Assembly: GCA_902801465.1 (NCBI GenBank)
Contig: CADCIH010000009.1
Location: forward strand, 94,314-158,313
DNA length: 64,000 bases
Direction: 5' to 3'
From: an uncultured Bacteroidia bacterium
GTDB lineage: Bacteria; Bacteroidota; Bacteroidia; Bacteroidales; F082
Below, in pieces: positions 48,230 to 57,559 of the stretch. The notes under the pieces were generated by a model. The model was not told the DNA's origin and ran no database searches. It worked only from the letters and a program-made list of their open reading frames with translations. Positions within the stretch are counted from its first letter, which is position 1; every line of letters begins with the position of its first letter. The translations under genes were made by a program, and so were the position numbers.

Positions 48230-49090
48230 TTAATGCGTTAACACTTCCACTCCCGTTTCAGTCATGAGCAACGTATGCTCCCACTGAGCGGAAGGCAGCT
48301 CGTCTTCAGTGACGACGGTCCAGCCGTCGTCGCTGTCTATAAACACCTTCCATGTGCCCATGTTGATCATCGGCTCGATGGTGAACACCATGCCAGGGAC
48401 CAGTAGCATTCCGGTGCCTTTGCGGCCATAGTGCAGCACCTCGGGCTCATCGTGGAACTTCACTCCCACGCCGTGCCCGCAGAGGTCGCGCACCACACTG
48501 AAACCGTATTTATGGGCGTGACGCTCGATGGCGTTGCCGATGTCGCCCACAAAGCTGAAAGGCTTGGCTGCCTCCATGCCGATTTCAAGACATTCCTTGG
48601 CGACCTCCACCAGCTGCTTCTTGCGCGGGGTGGTCTCGCCGATGATGAACATGCGTGAAGCGTCGGCATAATAGCCATCGAGGATGGTGGTGCAGTCTAC
48701 ATTAATGATGTCGCCTTCCTTCAGGATCTCGTGGGCCGAAGGGATGCCGTGGCATACCACTTCGTTGATAGAGGTGCACACGCTCTTTGGGAAGCCCTCG
48801 TAGCCAAGACAAGCAGGGATGGCACCATGCTCGATGGTGTAGTCGTACACGAGTTTGTCGATTTCCAAAGTGCTCATGCCAGCATGGATTCGTTCACCCA
48901 CAAGGTCAAGGATGGCGGTGTTGATGACTCCGCTCTTGCGAATGCCCTCGATCTGCTCTGGGGTGCGTATCAGGTTGCGTTTCGGCACCAAGGCGCCTTG
49001 TTTCTCATAAAACATCACTTTGCGGTCGAGCTCGGTGGGTTCCTGACCCGCCGGCACACGCCATCTCTTTCGGTTGTTGAAAATTGCCAT
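48230..49090 (-). CDS. map: Methionine aminopeptidase, type I
   Basis: The 286-residue enzyme removes the initiator Met from new proteins. Metal ligands are visible in NVDCTTILDGYYADASRMF (two Asp), GHGVGVKFHDEP (His), TIEPMI (Glu) and AQWEHTLL (Glu). It has an N-terminal extension of about 40 residues before RTPEQIEGIRKSG compared with the E. coli enzyme, as in other Bacteroidota. It follows dnaG by 15 nt and is probably cotranscribed with it. Confidence 0.95.
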   Translation of the reverse strand: MAIFNNRKRWRVPAGQEPTELDRKVMFYEKQGALVPKRNLIRTPEQIEGIRKSGVINTAILDLVGERIHAGMSTLEIDKLVYDYTIEHGAIPACLGYEGFPKSVCTSINEVVCHGIPSAHEILKEGDIINVDCTTILDGYYADASRMFIIGETTPRKKQLVEVAKECLEIGMEAAKPFSFVGDIGNAIERHAHKYGFSVVRDLCGHGVGVKFHDEPEVLHYGRKGTGMLLVPGMVFTIEPMINMGTWKVFIDSDDGWTVVTEDELPSAQWEHTLLMTETGVEVLTH

Positions 49091-49105
49091 TTGTATCTCG
49101 ATTTA

Positions 49106-51064
49106 TTATTTTGCGATTACTATACCCAAAACTTTGTTGATCTGTACCCGCAGGTCGTCCCAGTGTTTTTTCTTTTTTAATAAAATCAACTGATTGTCAG
49201 GGTCTTGTTCTTCTTTTAACTGTTTTTCGATCTCTTTGCGCTTGGAGTCGATGATTTGGTCCTTGTAGCGTAGCAAGGCACTTTTCACCGCTGTCATCAG
49301 CATGTCTTCCTCGCGTTTCACGAAGATGCCGTGCTTCTCCCATTGGTCAAGCTTGTAGGGTGAAGTCAGCAAGTCGATGGCCAACTGGGCCACCTGTTCG
49401 TTTTCGTGACTGGTGAAATACTGGTCGTTGGGCAGCTCCTCCGTGTCGAGAGCATGATCAAAGGCGTCGAAGACGATACGGTTGACCGGGTCGATGAAGG
49501 TGATCTCGTCGTTGATGAGGTCGTCGACGATCATCTGGGCCACACTCTCCTGCTCTTCAACTGTTTCGCCTTCCTCGTTGGTGTATCGGTTCACGAGCAT
49601 CTCGGAGCCATATAGCAACAACAGCTTTACCAACTCTCGTTCCTGATAGAATCCGACGGGCAGCGTCTCCTCTTCGGGTTGTTCTTGAGGTGGACTGACC
49701 ACAGGCTCGTCGGGGATGACCTCGCCTTCGACACCGAGCGACTTCTTGAACTTGGCCCTGAGCATCTTGTTGAGCTCAGTCATCAGGGTCTCCTCAGGCA
49801 TGTCAAGCTGTCGGCTGGTCTCCTTGACGTAGGCGATACGAAAGATGGGGTCGGGCACCACCGAGATGGTCTCCACCACACTGCGTACCACTTGACCCTT
49901 CTTGATGGGGTCGTTGGCGGCATCCTTGAGCAGCAACTCAGTCTTGAAACGCACGAAGTCCTTGGCGTTATTGCTCAGGTAGCTGACGACCTCATCGGTA
50001 GGATAGTCCTTGCCGAAGCTGTCGGGGTCGTGTTCGGGAGGCAGCACCACCACACGCACGTTCATGCCCTCGGCGAGGATCATGTCGGTGCCGCGCAAGG
50101 CGGCATGAAGTCCGGCAGCATCGCCGTCATAGAGCATGGTGATATTTCGTGTGTATCGTTTTACTAAACGAATCTGTTCAATTGTAAGAGACGTTCCGGA
50201 GCTGGCTACGACATTCTCAATGCCGAGTTGGTGCATGCGCAGCACGTCGAAATAACCTTCCACCAGGATGCACTCGTCCTTGTTGACGATGGCGCTCTTG
50301 GCGAAATAGATACCGTAAAGGGTCTCTTTCTTTTGGTAGATCTCCGATTCCGGGGAGTTTTGGTATTTGGCCAGTTTTTTCTCGGGGTCGGACTGAAGGA
50401 TGCGTCCGCCGAAGCCGATGACTTTACCGGTGAGGTTGTGGATGGGAAACATCACACGGCCATGGTAACGGTCGTAATACTCACCGTTCTGTCGTTTGAT
50501 GGAGAACCCCACTTTCTCTAGAAACTCAGGGTTGTAACCATTTTGTTTGGCGTAGTCGGTGAAGGCTTCCCATTTCGATGGACTGTAGCCCAATTGGAAA
50601 CGTTCGATGATGGGGTTGAGGAAGCCGCGCTCGCGGAAATACTCCAGACCCACCGACTTGCCCTCGTCGGTATTCCAAAGCGTGTCGGTGAAGTATTTGT
50701 TGGCGAAAGCGTTGATGTTGAACATCTTCTCGCGCTCGGTCTGGGCCATCTGTTCCTCGGGTGTGAGTTCCTTCTCCTCGATGGGGATGTTGTATTTTTT
50801 GGCGAGATAGCGTAAGGCCTCAGGGTAGGTGAGGTGTTCGTGCTCCATCAGAAACCTGGCCGAGTCGCCGCCCTTGCCGCAGCCGAAACATTTGAAAATA
50901 TTACGGGCGGGGTTGACACTAAAGGACGGTGTTTTCTCGTTATGGAAAGGACAGTTGCCCCATAGGTTCGCACCGCGCTTCTTGAGCGTCACGAACTCGC
51001 CGACCACCTCCTCAATGCGGGCGGTCTGCAAAATCAGGTCAACGGTCTCTCTCGGTATCGGCAT
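49106..51064 (-). CDS. dnaG: DNA primase
   Basis: The 652-residue primase makes RNA primers at the replication fork. The N-terminal zinc-binding domain is CPFHNEKTPSFSVNPAR followed by FKCFGCGKGGD. The RNA polymerase/TOPRIM core includes IGFGGRIL, ECILVEGYFDVLRMHQLG and LYDGDAAGLHAA, and a C-terminal helicase-binding region follows. Length is normal. Its own promoter lies divergent to that of the GldFG gene; map is downstream. Confidence 0.96.
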   Translation of the reverse strand: MPIPRETVDLILQTARIEEVVGEFVTLKKRGANLWGNCPFHNEKTPSFSVNPARNIFKCFGCGKGGDSARFLMEHEHLTYPEALRYLAKKYNIPIEEKELTPEEQMAQTEREKMFNINAFANKYFTDTLWNTDEGKSVGLEYFRERGFLNPIIERFQLGYSPSKWEAFTDYAKQNGYNPEFLEKVGFSIKRQNGEYYDRYHGRVMFPIHNLTGKVIGFGGRILQSDPEKKLAKYQNSPESEIYQKKETLYGIYFAKSAIVNKDECILVEGYFDVLRMHQLGIENVVASSGTSLTIEQIRLVKRYTRNITMLYDGDAAGLHAALRGTDMILAEGMNVRVVVLPPEHDPDSFGKDYPTDEVVSYLSNNAKDFVRFKTELLLKDAANDPIKKGQVVRSVVETISVVPDPIFRIAYVKETSRQLDMPEETLMTELNKMLRAKFKKSLGVEGEVIPDEPVVSPPQEQPEEETLPVGFYQERELVKLLLLYGSEMLVNRYTNEEGETVEEQESVAQMIVDDLINDEITFIDPVNRIVFDAFDHALDTEELPNDQYFTSHENEQVAQLAIDLLTSPYKLDQWEKHGIFVKREEDMLMTAVKSALLRYKDQIIDSKRKEIEKQLKEEQDPDNQLILLKKKKHWDDLRVQINKVLGIVIAK

Positions 51065-51093
51065 GTCCTTCGTTCAATTGAAATGCAAAGCTA

Positions 51094-51101
51094 CAAAAAT
51101 A
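51094..51101 (-). promoter_or_regulatory. Promoter -7 element (dnaG-map)
   Basis: TATTTTTG on the minus strand, 29 nt before the dnaG ATG. Confidence 0.5.
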
Positions 51102-51124
51102 AAACGAGAGCAAGGAAAAATTTG

Positions 51125-51132
51125 TATTTTTG
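51125..51132 (+). promoter_or_regulatory. Promoter -7 element (gldFG operon)
   Basis: TATTTTTG, 21 nt before the ATG at 51154; divergent with the dnaG element. Confidence 0.5.
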
Positions 51133-51153
51133 CAAGTTTAATCCCCATTAGGA

Positions 51154-53598
51154 ATGTACGCACTTTTTAAGAAAGAGATAAACAATTTTTTGAGTTCCCT
51201 GATCGGCATCATGGTCATCGTGGTGTTTCTGTTGATTACGGGACTGTTTTTGTGGGTGTTCCAAAGCGACTTCAACCTGCTCACTTACGGCTATGCCAAC
51301 CTCGACGGACTCTTCATCCTGGCGCCATGGGTGTTTCTGTTCCTCGTTCCGGCGGTCACCATGCGCAGCTTTGCCGAAGAAAACCGTACCGGCACCATCG
51401 AGATGTTGGCCACCAAACCCCTTTCGGATTGGCAGATCATAGTAGCGAAGTTCCTCGCCAGTGTCGTACTGGTGCTTCTGGCCTTGATTCCCACCGCCGT
51501 GTATTATTTCTCGGTGTATCGACTAGGCTTCCCGATGGGTAACCTCGACACGGGAGGCATCCTGGGTTCCTACATCGGACTGTTCCTGCTGAGCGCCAGC
51601 TTCGTCTCCATAGGCGTCTTCTGTTCCTCCATCACCAACAACCAGATCTTGGCATTTATCCTGGCCGTGTTCCTTTGTGGATTTATGTATATCGGTTTTG
51701 AGCTGATTTATTCACTTTCACTCTTCGGTCCCATCGACCTCTTCATCCAGCGGTTAGGCATGGCGGCGCATTACAGTTCCATCAGCCGTGGTGTGGTAGA
51801 TACCCGCGATGTGCTCTATTTCCTGAGCGTGATAGCGGTCTTCCTCTGCATGACCAAACTGGTGTTGGCCAGCCGCAAATGGCTGACGGCATTCCTTGTC
51901 ACCTTGGTCATCATCGGTGCCGTCAACACCATCGGCTCGTTTGTGTTCACCCGTTTCGACCTCACCGCCGAAAAGCGCTATACCCTGTCCGATACAACCA
52001 AGGAAACCCTCCGCAACCTTGATGACTATGTCTATTTCAAAGTCTATCTCGAAGGTGAGTTCCCTGCCGGCTTCAAGAAACTACGCCGGGAGACCAAGGA
52101 GATGCTCGATGAGTTCAGGGCTTATTCAAAATATATCGACTACGAATTCATCAATCCCTCCGCCGATTCCGACCCGAACGAGCTTGCCGAGACCTATCAG
52201 ACACTCTACCAACAGGGATTGAACCCCACCAACCTCATCGAGCAGAACCCTGACGGCAGCAGCAGCCAAAGGGTCATCTGGCCTGGTGCCTTGGTGAGCT
52301 ATCGTAATGATACGGAAATCGCCATCGGCTTACTTGAGAACCAAATCGGTTTGTCTGACGAGGAAGCCCTCAACGCCTCGATGCAGAACCTTGAATACCG
52401 TCTGCTCGATGCCGTTGTCAAGGTGACCCGCGCCCAAAAGCCTAGCATTGGCTTCATTGAAGGCCATGGCGAGCTTGACGAAAACGACGTATGGGACATC
52501 ACCCAATCCCTCAAGAAGAACTATCATGTCACCCGCGGCGAGATAGCAGGCAAGGTGGATGCCTTGATAGAACGTTACGAGGACTCGAAAGGGGAGTTGC
52601 ACGCCAAAATCAAGTTCGACGCCTTGGTCATCGCCAAACCTACTGAGCCTTTCGACGAGCGCGACAAGTTCCTCCTCGACCAATACATCATGCACGGTGG
52701 CAAGGTACTGTGGCTCGTGGAACCCGTTTATGCCACCATGGATAGCCTCACCTCACAGGAATCGACGGTCGGCGTGGATCAGGATGTGAATCTAGAGGAC
52801 ATGCTGTTCCGCTATGGCGTGCGACTCAACCACAACCTACTGCTCGACATGAACTGCGCCGCACTGCCCGTCCGCACCGGCCAAGTGGCAGGCCAAGCCC
52901 AACTTGAGTTCTATCGCTGGTTCTATTTCCCGCTGGCACAAGCAGCGTCAAACCATCCGATGGTACGCCACCTCAACGCCGTGAAGATGGACTTCGTGAG
53001 CTCCATCGACGCTACCACTTCTGACGGCAACATCGTGAAGACCCCTCTTCTGATGACCTCCGACTATACCAAGGTCTCGGGAACCCCAGTGTTCATCAGC
53101 CTCGCCATGCTGCGCCAGAGTCCCGACAAACGGATGTTCCCACAAAGGAGCCAGAACGTGGCTTACCTGCTTAAAGGCACCTTCCCGTCGCTTTATGCAA
53201 ATCGTATCAATCCAGAGATTGTGGAAAGCAAAGAGATGGATTTCCTTGCCGAGAGTGTGCCCACCTCCATGATCGTGGTGGCCGACGGCGACGTCATCCG
53301 AAACCAGATAGACATCCTAAACAAAAAACCCTTGCCTTTGGGTTACGACCAATATACACAAAACACCTACGGTAACAAGGATTTCATCGAGAACGCCATC
53401 AGCTACCTCGTTGAGGGAGAGAATCTTATCGCTATCCGTTCACGCGAGTTCAAGATCCGACTCCTCGATCCCGACAAGAGGGTCCACCAACGACTGCGCT
53501 GGCAACTCGTCAATATCCTCGTTCCCGTGGGCTCAGTCATCCTCTTCGGTCTTGTCATGGCCTTCGTCAGAAAAAAGAAATACGCTACATTGAAATGA
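51154..53598 (+). CDS. gldG: GldF-GldG fusion, gliding-motility-type ABC transporter permease plus GldG
   Basis: The 814-residue protein joins two proteins that are separate in Flavobacterium. Residues about 1-245 are an ABC-2 type permease like GldF (MYALFKKEINNFLSSLIGIM, FAEENRTGTIEMLATKPLSD, six membrane helices). Residues about 246-814 are GldG: a membrane helix, RFDLTAEKRYTLSDTTKETL, a large extracytoplasmic domain with KPSIGFIEGHGELDE, and a C-terminal anchor helix. The frame is continuous across the join, with no sign of a lost stop. The ATPase GldA is not in the window. It starts an operon with DUF4340 and rlmH through 4-nt overlaps. Its role in motility is unproven for this organism. 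Confidence 0.88.
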   Translation: MYALFKKEINNFLSSLIGIMVIVVFLLITGLFLWVFQSDFNLLTYGYANLDGLFILAPWVFLFLVPAVTMRSFAEENRTGTIEMLATKPLSDWQIIVAKFLASVVLVLLALIPTAVYYFSVYRLGFPMGNLDTGGILGSYIGLFLLSASFVSIGVFCSSITNNQILAFILAVFLCGFMYIGFELIYSLSLFGPIDLFIQRLGMAAHYSSISRGVVDTRDVLYFLSVIAVFLCMTKLVLASRKWLTAFLVTLVIIGAVNTIGSFVFTRFDLTAEKRYTLSDTTKETLRNLDDYVYFKVYLEGEFPAGFKKLRRETKEMLDEFRAYSKYIDYEFINPSADSDPNELAETYQTLYQQGLNPTNLIEQNPDGSSSQRVIWPGALVSYRNDTEIAIGLLENQIGLSDEEALNASMQNLEYRLLDAVVKVTRAQKPSIGFIEGHGELDENDVWDITQSLKKNYHVTRGEIAGKVDALIERYEDSKGELHAKIKFDALVIAKPTEPFDERDKFLLDQYIMHGGKVLWLVEPVYATMDSLTSQESTVGVDQDVNLEDMLFRYGVRLNHNLLLDMNCAALPVRTGQVAGQAQLEFYRWFYFPLAQAASNHPMVRHLNAVKMDFVSSIDATTSDGNIVKTPLLMTSDYTKVSGTPVFISLAMLRQSPDKRMFPQRSQNVAYLLKGTFPSLYANRINPEIVESKEMDFLAESVPTSMIVVADGDVIRNQIDILNKKPLPLGYDQYTQNTYGNKDFIENAISYLVEGENLIAIRSREFKIRLLDPDKRVHQRLRWQLVNILVPVGSVILFGLVMAFVRKKKYATLK

Positions 53599-54686
53599 AA
53601 AAGAATAAATTCGCCATCGTCCTGGCTATCATCCTGATTGCCATTGCAGTGCTCCTTATTTGGAATAACCGTTATCTCACCACCTTGCGCGGCGACTCTG
53701 CCGACTTCCAGGTCTGGGACACCGCCTCCATCACCAAAGTCTATCTCGCTGACCGCAGGGATAACGAGACCTTGCTCGAACGTACTGAAACAGGCTGGAC
53801 CCTTAACACCGATTACAAAGCCCACCCAAAGAAGATCGACCAGTTGTTTTATACACTGTATAAAGTCCGTGTGAGAATGCCTGTGTCAAAGGCCTCGCAC
53901 GACAATATCATCACCCAGATGGCAAGCCGTAGCACCAAGGTGGAAGTCTATCAGATCGTGCCTCGCATTAATCTTTTCAACAAGATCAAGCTCTTCCCAC
54001 ACGAAACCCGTACCAAAGTGTTTTACGTAGGTGAGTCCACCATGGACAACAGCGGTACCTTTATGCTCCGCGAAGGCGCCGACAAGGCTTATATCGTCTA
54101 TATCCCAGGCTTCCGTGGCTATATCTCCACCCGTTTTACCGCCGATCCCGACGACTGGCGCGACCACACCATCTTCCATGAATCACTCGCCGATATCCAG
54201 TCACTCACCCTCGAATTTGGCGGTGAACCCATGCGCAGCTTCCGCATCGAAAACACAGGAAAACACCAATACCAACTTACCCGCCTCGGCGACAACCAAG
54301 TGCTGCCTATCGACACCCTCAAGGTGATCAACCTGCTCTCCTCGTTTAACGACGTGCGCTTCGAGGCACTCATCAACAACATCACCCCACAGCAACGCTT
54401 GGACTCCATCCTGAACTCACAGTTCCTGCACCGCATCACCCTCGTCAACAAAGAAGGCGAGTCAGTGTCGATGAAAACCTATAGCAAGCGCGTGCAGACC
54501 ATCAATCTCATTCCCGAAGAAGACCGCGACATCGATGTGGACCGCATGTATGCCTTCATTAATGATGACCGCGACTTCGTGCTGGTGCAATACTATATCT
54601 TCGACAAGATGCTGCGCGACGTGAACTATTACGTGGCAGGCAACCCCATCCAATACGAGATCGATCACTATCAAATCCTTCCATGA
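53595..54686 (+). CDS. DUF4340 domain membrane-anchored protein
   Basis: This 363-residue protein has one N-terminal membrane helix (FAIVLAIILIAIAVLLIW) and a long extracytoplasmic beta-rich part with the DUF4340 pattern (VYLADRRDNETLLERTETGW, then DYKAHPKKIDQLFYTL). DUF4340 proteins often follow GldG-like genes and presumably form part of the same envelope complex. Its ATG overlaps the GldFG stop by 4 nt and its stop overlaps the rlmH start by 4 nt. Confidence 0.85.
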   Translation: MKKNKFAIVLAIILIAIAVLLIWNNRYLTTLRGDSADFQVWDTASITKVYLADRRDNETLLERTETGWTLNTDYKAHPKKIDQLFYTLYKVRVRMPVSKASHDNIITQMASRSTKVEVYQIVPRINLFNKIKLFPHETRTKVFYVGESTMDNSGTFMLREGADKAYIVYIPGFRGYISTRFTADPDDWRDHTIFHESLADIQSLTLEFGGEPMRSFRIENTGKHQYQLTRLGDNQVLPIDTLKVINLLSSFNDVRFEALINNITPQQRLDSILNSQFLHRITLVNKEGESVSMKTYSKRVQTINLIPEEDRDIDVDRMYAFINDDRDFVLVQYYIFDKMLRDVNYYVAGNPIQYEIDHYQILP

Positions 54687-55156
54687 AGATACTCCTGCTC
54701 GTCATCGGAAAAACCGACGAGGATTACCTCGTGACCGGCATCAAGAAATATGTCGGACGCCTAGGCCATTACGCCTCGTTCGAGCTCAAGGAGATCCCCG
54801 ATATTCGTAACCGCAAGACGCTGAGCGAGGACCAACAGAAAAAGGCTGAGAGCTTCTTGCTATTGCAACAGTTGCAACCCTCCGATCAGGTGGTTTTGTT
54901 GGATGAAAGAGGAAAACAATACACTTCTGTTGAATTTTCAGAAATTATTAAAAAATGGACTGCTTCGGGAACAAAGCGCATCGTGTTCATCATAGGTGGC
55001 CCTTACGGCTTCGCACAAGAGGTATACGACCGCGCCGACGCCCAGATGTCGCTCTCACCGATGACCTTCTCGCATCAGATGGTGCGATTAATATTCGTTG
55101 AGCAGTTATATAGAGCATTTACGATTTTAAAAAACGAACCCTATCATCATAATTAA
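54683..55156 (+). CDS. rlmH: 23S rRNA (pseudouridine1915-N3)-methyltransferase
   Basis: The 157-residue SPOUT enzyme methylates pseudouridine 1915 of 23S rRNA in complete ribosomes. Motifs are VVLLDERGKQYTSVEFSEII, FIIGGPYGFAQEVYDRAD and the C-terminal knot LSPMTFSHQMVRLIFVEQLYRA. Full length. It overlaps the DUF4340 gene by 4 nt and is followed directly by a tandem hairpin repeat. Confidence 0.96.
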   Translation: MKILLLVIGKTDEDYLVTGIKKYVGRLGHYASFELKEIPDIRNRKTLSEDQQKKAESFLLLQQLQPSDQVVLLDERGKQYTSVEFSEIIKKWTASGTKRIVFIIGGPYGFAQEVYDRADAQMSLSPMTFSHQMVRLIFVEQLYRAFTILKNEPYHHN

Positions 55157-55371
55157 CAACCCCAAAACGCTCCGCACCCCATCGGGGTGCCACATCGGTA
55201 AAACAAACAAAAACAACCCAAAACGCTCCGCACCCCATCGGGGTGCCACATCGGTAAAACAAACAAAAACAACCCCAAAACGCTCCGCACCCCATCGGGG
55301 TGCCACATCGGTAAAAAAACAAAAACAACCCCAAACGCTCCGCACCCCATCGGGGTGCCACATCGGTAGAA
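55156..55371. repeat. Four tandem ~56-bp hairpin repeats
   Basis: Four copies with periods of 56, 57 and 55 bp follow the rlmH stop. Each contains CGCTCC and the perfect hairpin GCACCCC-ATC-GGGGTGC followed by CACATCGGTA and an A/C-rich spacer (AAACAAACAAAAACAACC). Only the spacer length varies. The minus strand has short open frames of the WHPDGVRSV kind in this repeat, which I take as chance. The last copy ends 1 nt before the ATG of the GIN-domain gene. Confidence 0.95.
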
Positions 55372-55372
55372 A

Positions 55373-56206
55373 ATGAAAAGGATATTGTATTTATTAATCG
55401 TTGTTCTATTCACGCTGTCCTCCTGCCGTGACAAGGACCTCGACATGACCTTGATGAGCAAGACCATCTACGAAGGCGCTGTGATCAACGAAATCACCGC
55501 TTCCGACGCATGGCATGTCACCGTCATACAAGATGAAAACACCTTTGTGGAACTGGAATATTCCGCTTTCTTGGAAGAATACCTTCGGGTTACGAATTCG
55601 GATTCGGAATTGAAAATCGGTTTCAGCAGAAGCCTTAACATCCCGTCCAATACCGTGATGAACGCCACTGTCCATACGCCTTCGTTACAAAAGGTCCATC
55701 TCTCCGAAGCGGTCAGTGCCGTCTTGGATGGCCATTTTCCCGAGGCTTCCTTGACGATGGAGCTGGAAGATGCCGCAACTTGCAAAGGCGGGGATTTCAG
55801 TGGTAGGGCTGACGTGAAGCTGAGTTCCGCTTCGACGCTGGTCGACTGCTACTTCCATGGCCCATTGTGCAACATCGAACTCGATGACGCTTCCGTCTTT
55901 AAAGGCTGGTTCACCGAAGACTCTTTGTTTGTTAAATTGAATGGCGCTTCACGGCTGACCACCTATGGTGGTGTTGTGGGTGGCGCCAATGTGGAAGTCA
56001 GTGAAGCAAGTTCCCTGAACATGCTGCAGACTTATATCAGCAGAATGATGTTCATCGTGGTTCAAGATGCCTCCGAGGCTTCGGTCGCCGTTACAAGACC
56101 CGCCATCTTGGAAGGCTTTGTGATGAACGCCTCTACGCTCCATTATCAAGGGAACCCCATCTTAGACGTCGCCTGCGACGCCACCTCCACCCTCAGTCCC
56201 TTATAG
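55373..56206 (+). CDS. GIN-domain (DUF2807) lipoprotein
   Basis: The 277-residue protein has a lipoprotein signal (LFTLSSC) and the head-GIN/DUF2807 beta-helix pattern: ASDAWHVTVIQDENTFVELE, SEAVSAVLDG, and repeating DAATCKGG, SASTLVDC, DDASVFKG, NGASRLTT strands. Such proteins are surface or periplasmic and their function is unknown. The start follows the tandem hairpin repeat immediately, so its ribosome-binding region is repeat-derived. Its stop TAG runs into a heptad repeat. Confidence 0.87.
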   Translation: MKRILYLLIVVLFTLSSCRDKDLDMTLMSKTIYEGAVINEITASDAWHVTVIQDENTFVELEYSAFLEEYLRVTNSDSELKIGFSRSLNIPSNTVMNATVHTPSLQKVHLSEAVSAVLDGHFPEASLTMELEDAATCKGGDFSGRADVKLSSASTLVDCYFHGPLCNIELDDASVFKGWFTEDSLFVKLNGASRLTTYGGVVGGANVEVSEASSLNMLQTYISRMMFIVVQDASEASVAVTRPAILEGFVMNASTLHYQGNPILDVACDATSTLSPL

Positions 56207-56236
56207 TTTTCCACTTTCCACTTTCAACTTTCCACT
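56207..56236. repeat. Heptad repeat, copy 6 (single arm before HMG-CoA reductase)
   Basis: Four TTTCCAC/TTTCAAC-type units occupy all 33 nt between the GIN gene's TAG and the ATG at 56240. No purine-rich ribosome-binding site is left, so the repeat forms the upstream region of the HMG-CoA reductase start. Confidence 0.75.
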
Positions 56237-56239
56237 CCC

Positions 56240-57559
56240 ATGGTCTCCCGCATAAAAAAAGGTTTCTCCAAGCTCCTCAAGGAAGAGAAGCTGAAAGCTA
56301 TTGCCAATTACTTTGAGAATCCCGGCGAGGTTATTAGCCTGCTGAAGAGTTTCTGGCACTCCGACTCACGACAGCAACAGCTGTTCGACGAGTTCAGCGA
56401 GAACACCATTACCAACTACATCATGCCTTATGGCATCTCGCCCAATGTAACCATTAATGGGAAAGACTATATCGTCCCGATGGTCATCGAGGAGAGTTCG
56501 GTGGTGGCTGCCGCTTCTGCCGCCGCCAAGTTCTGGGGCGAGCGAGGAGGGTTTCACGCCGAAGTGCCCGATGTGCGTAAGGTGGGTCAGGTGCACTTTG
56601 GATGGAAAGGCAGTTTGGAACTTCTAGAAAATCTCTTCCCTGCCATCAAACAGCGTCTGCTGAATGACACCGACACCATCACCGCCAACATGAAGAAACG
56701 CGGAGGCGGCATCCTTGACATACAGCTGATCGACTATACCGACAAGATTCCCGATTACTATCAACTTAGGGTGGAGTTCAACACCTGCGACTCGATGGGT
56801 GCCAACTTCATCAATACCGTGCTCGAACAGTTTGGGCATAGCTTGCAGGACTTCTTCGCTGAGCGTAACGAACTGCCCGAAGAGCTCCGTCAGTGTGAGA
56901 TCATCATGACCATCCTCTCCAACAACACGCCCGACTGTCGGGTGAAGGTGTGGGTGGAATGTCCCGTGGAACAACTGGACGGCATCGATGAGCATCTCAC
57001 AGGTGCCGAGTTTGCCATCAAATTCAAGAAAGCCGTTGACATCGCCCATATCGACACCGACCGTGCAACCACACACAACAAAGGTATCTACAACGGCATC
57101 GATGCCGTGATTTTGGCTACTGGCAACGACTTCCGTGCCGTGGAGGCCGCGGGTCACACCTATGCCTCGCGCAACGGCCACTACGAAAGCCTCTCCACCG
57201 TCACCATCACCGACGGCATCTTCCACTTCGAGCTGGAGGTGCCTATGGCCCTCGGCACCGTGGGTGGCCTCACCAGCCTGCACCCCCTGGCCAAGAAATC
57301 GCTCGAGCTGCTGGGCAACCCCACTGCCCCCGAGCTGATGATGATTGCCGCTACCATGGGCCTGGCCAACAACTTCTCAGCCGTGCGTTCCCTGACCACC
57401 AAAGGCATCCAAGCCGGGCACATGAAGATGCACCTCAACAACATCCTCAACCAGCTGCAAGCCTCCGACGAGGACAAACGGCAGGCCCGAGAGTACTTTA
57501 AGGACAAGACCGTCTCCTACGCTGCCGTGGAACAATTCCTCAAAAGCCTCCATCAATGA
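56240..57559 (+). CDS. mvaA: Hydroxymethylglutaryl-CoA reductase, degradative-type (class II) sequence
   Basis: The 439-residue enzyme interconverts HMG-CoA and mevalonate. Motifs are PMVIEESSVVAAASAAAKFW (catalytic Glu), DSMGANFINT, the Asn/Asp-rich NKGIYNGIDAVILATGNDFR (catalytic Lys and Asp nearby), and GTVGG with GIQAGHMKMHLNN (catalytic His) at the end. Although named degradative, class II enzymes serve biosynthesis in many bacteria. The downstream mevalonate genes, beginning with a 4-nt overlap, imply that here. It is the first gene of the isoprenoid operon. Confidence 0.94.
   Translation: MVSRIKKGFSKLLKEEKLKAIANYFENPGEVISLLKSFWHSDSRQQQLFDEFSENTITNYIMPYGISPNVTINGKDYIVPMVIEESSVVAAASAAAKFWGERGGFHAEVPDVRKVGQVHFGWKGSLELLENLFPAIKQRLLNDTDTITANMKKRGGGILDIQLIDYTDKIPDYYQLRVEFNTCDSMGANFINTVLEQFGHSLQDFFAERNELPEELRQCEIIMTILSNNTPDCRVKVWVECPVEQLDGIDEHLTGAEFAIKFKKAVDIAHIDTDRATTHNKGIYNGIDAVILATGNDFRAVEAAGHTYASRNGHYESLSTVTITDGIFHFELEVPMALGTVGGLTSLHPLAKKSLELLGNPTAPELMMIAATMGLANNFSAVRSLTTKGIQAGHMKMHLNNILNQLQASDEDKRQAREYFKDKTVSYAAVEQFLKSLHQ

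Noticed and set aside
55156-55371. CRISPR-like repeat-spacer pattern
   Set aside because: The spaces between hairpins are the same A/C-rich sequence, not unique spacers, and no cas genes are present. It is a tandem repeat.
55119-55467. Open frames of 78-104 codons on the minus strand encoding WHPDGVRSV repeats
   Set aside because: They exist only because the 55-57 bp repeat happens to lack stops; there is no start context and no homologous protein known to me.
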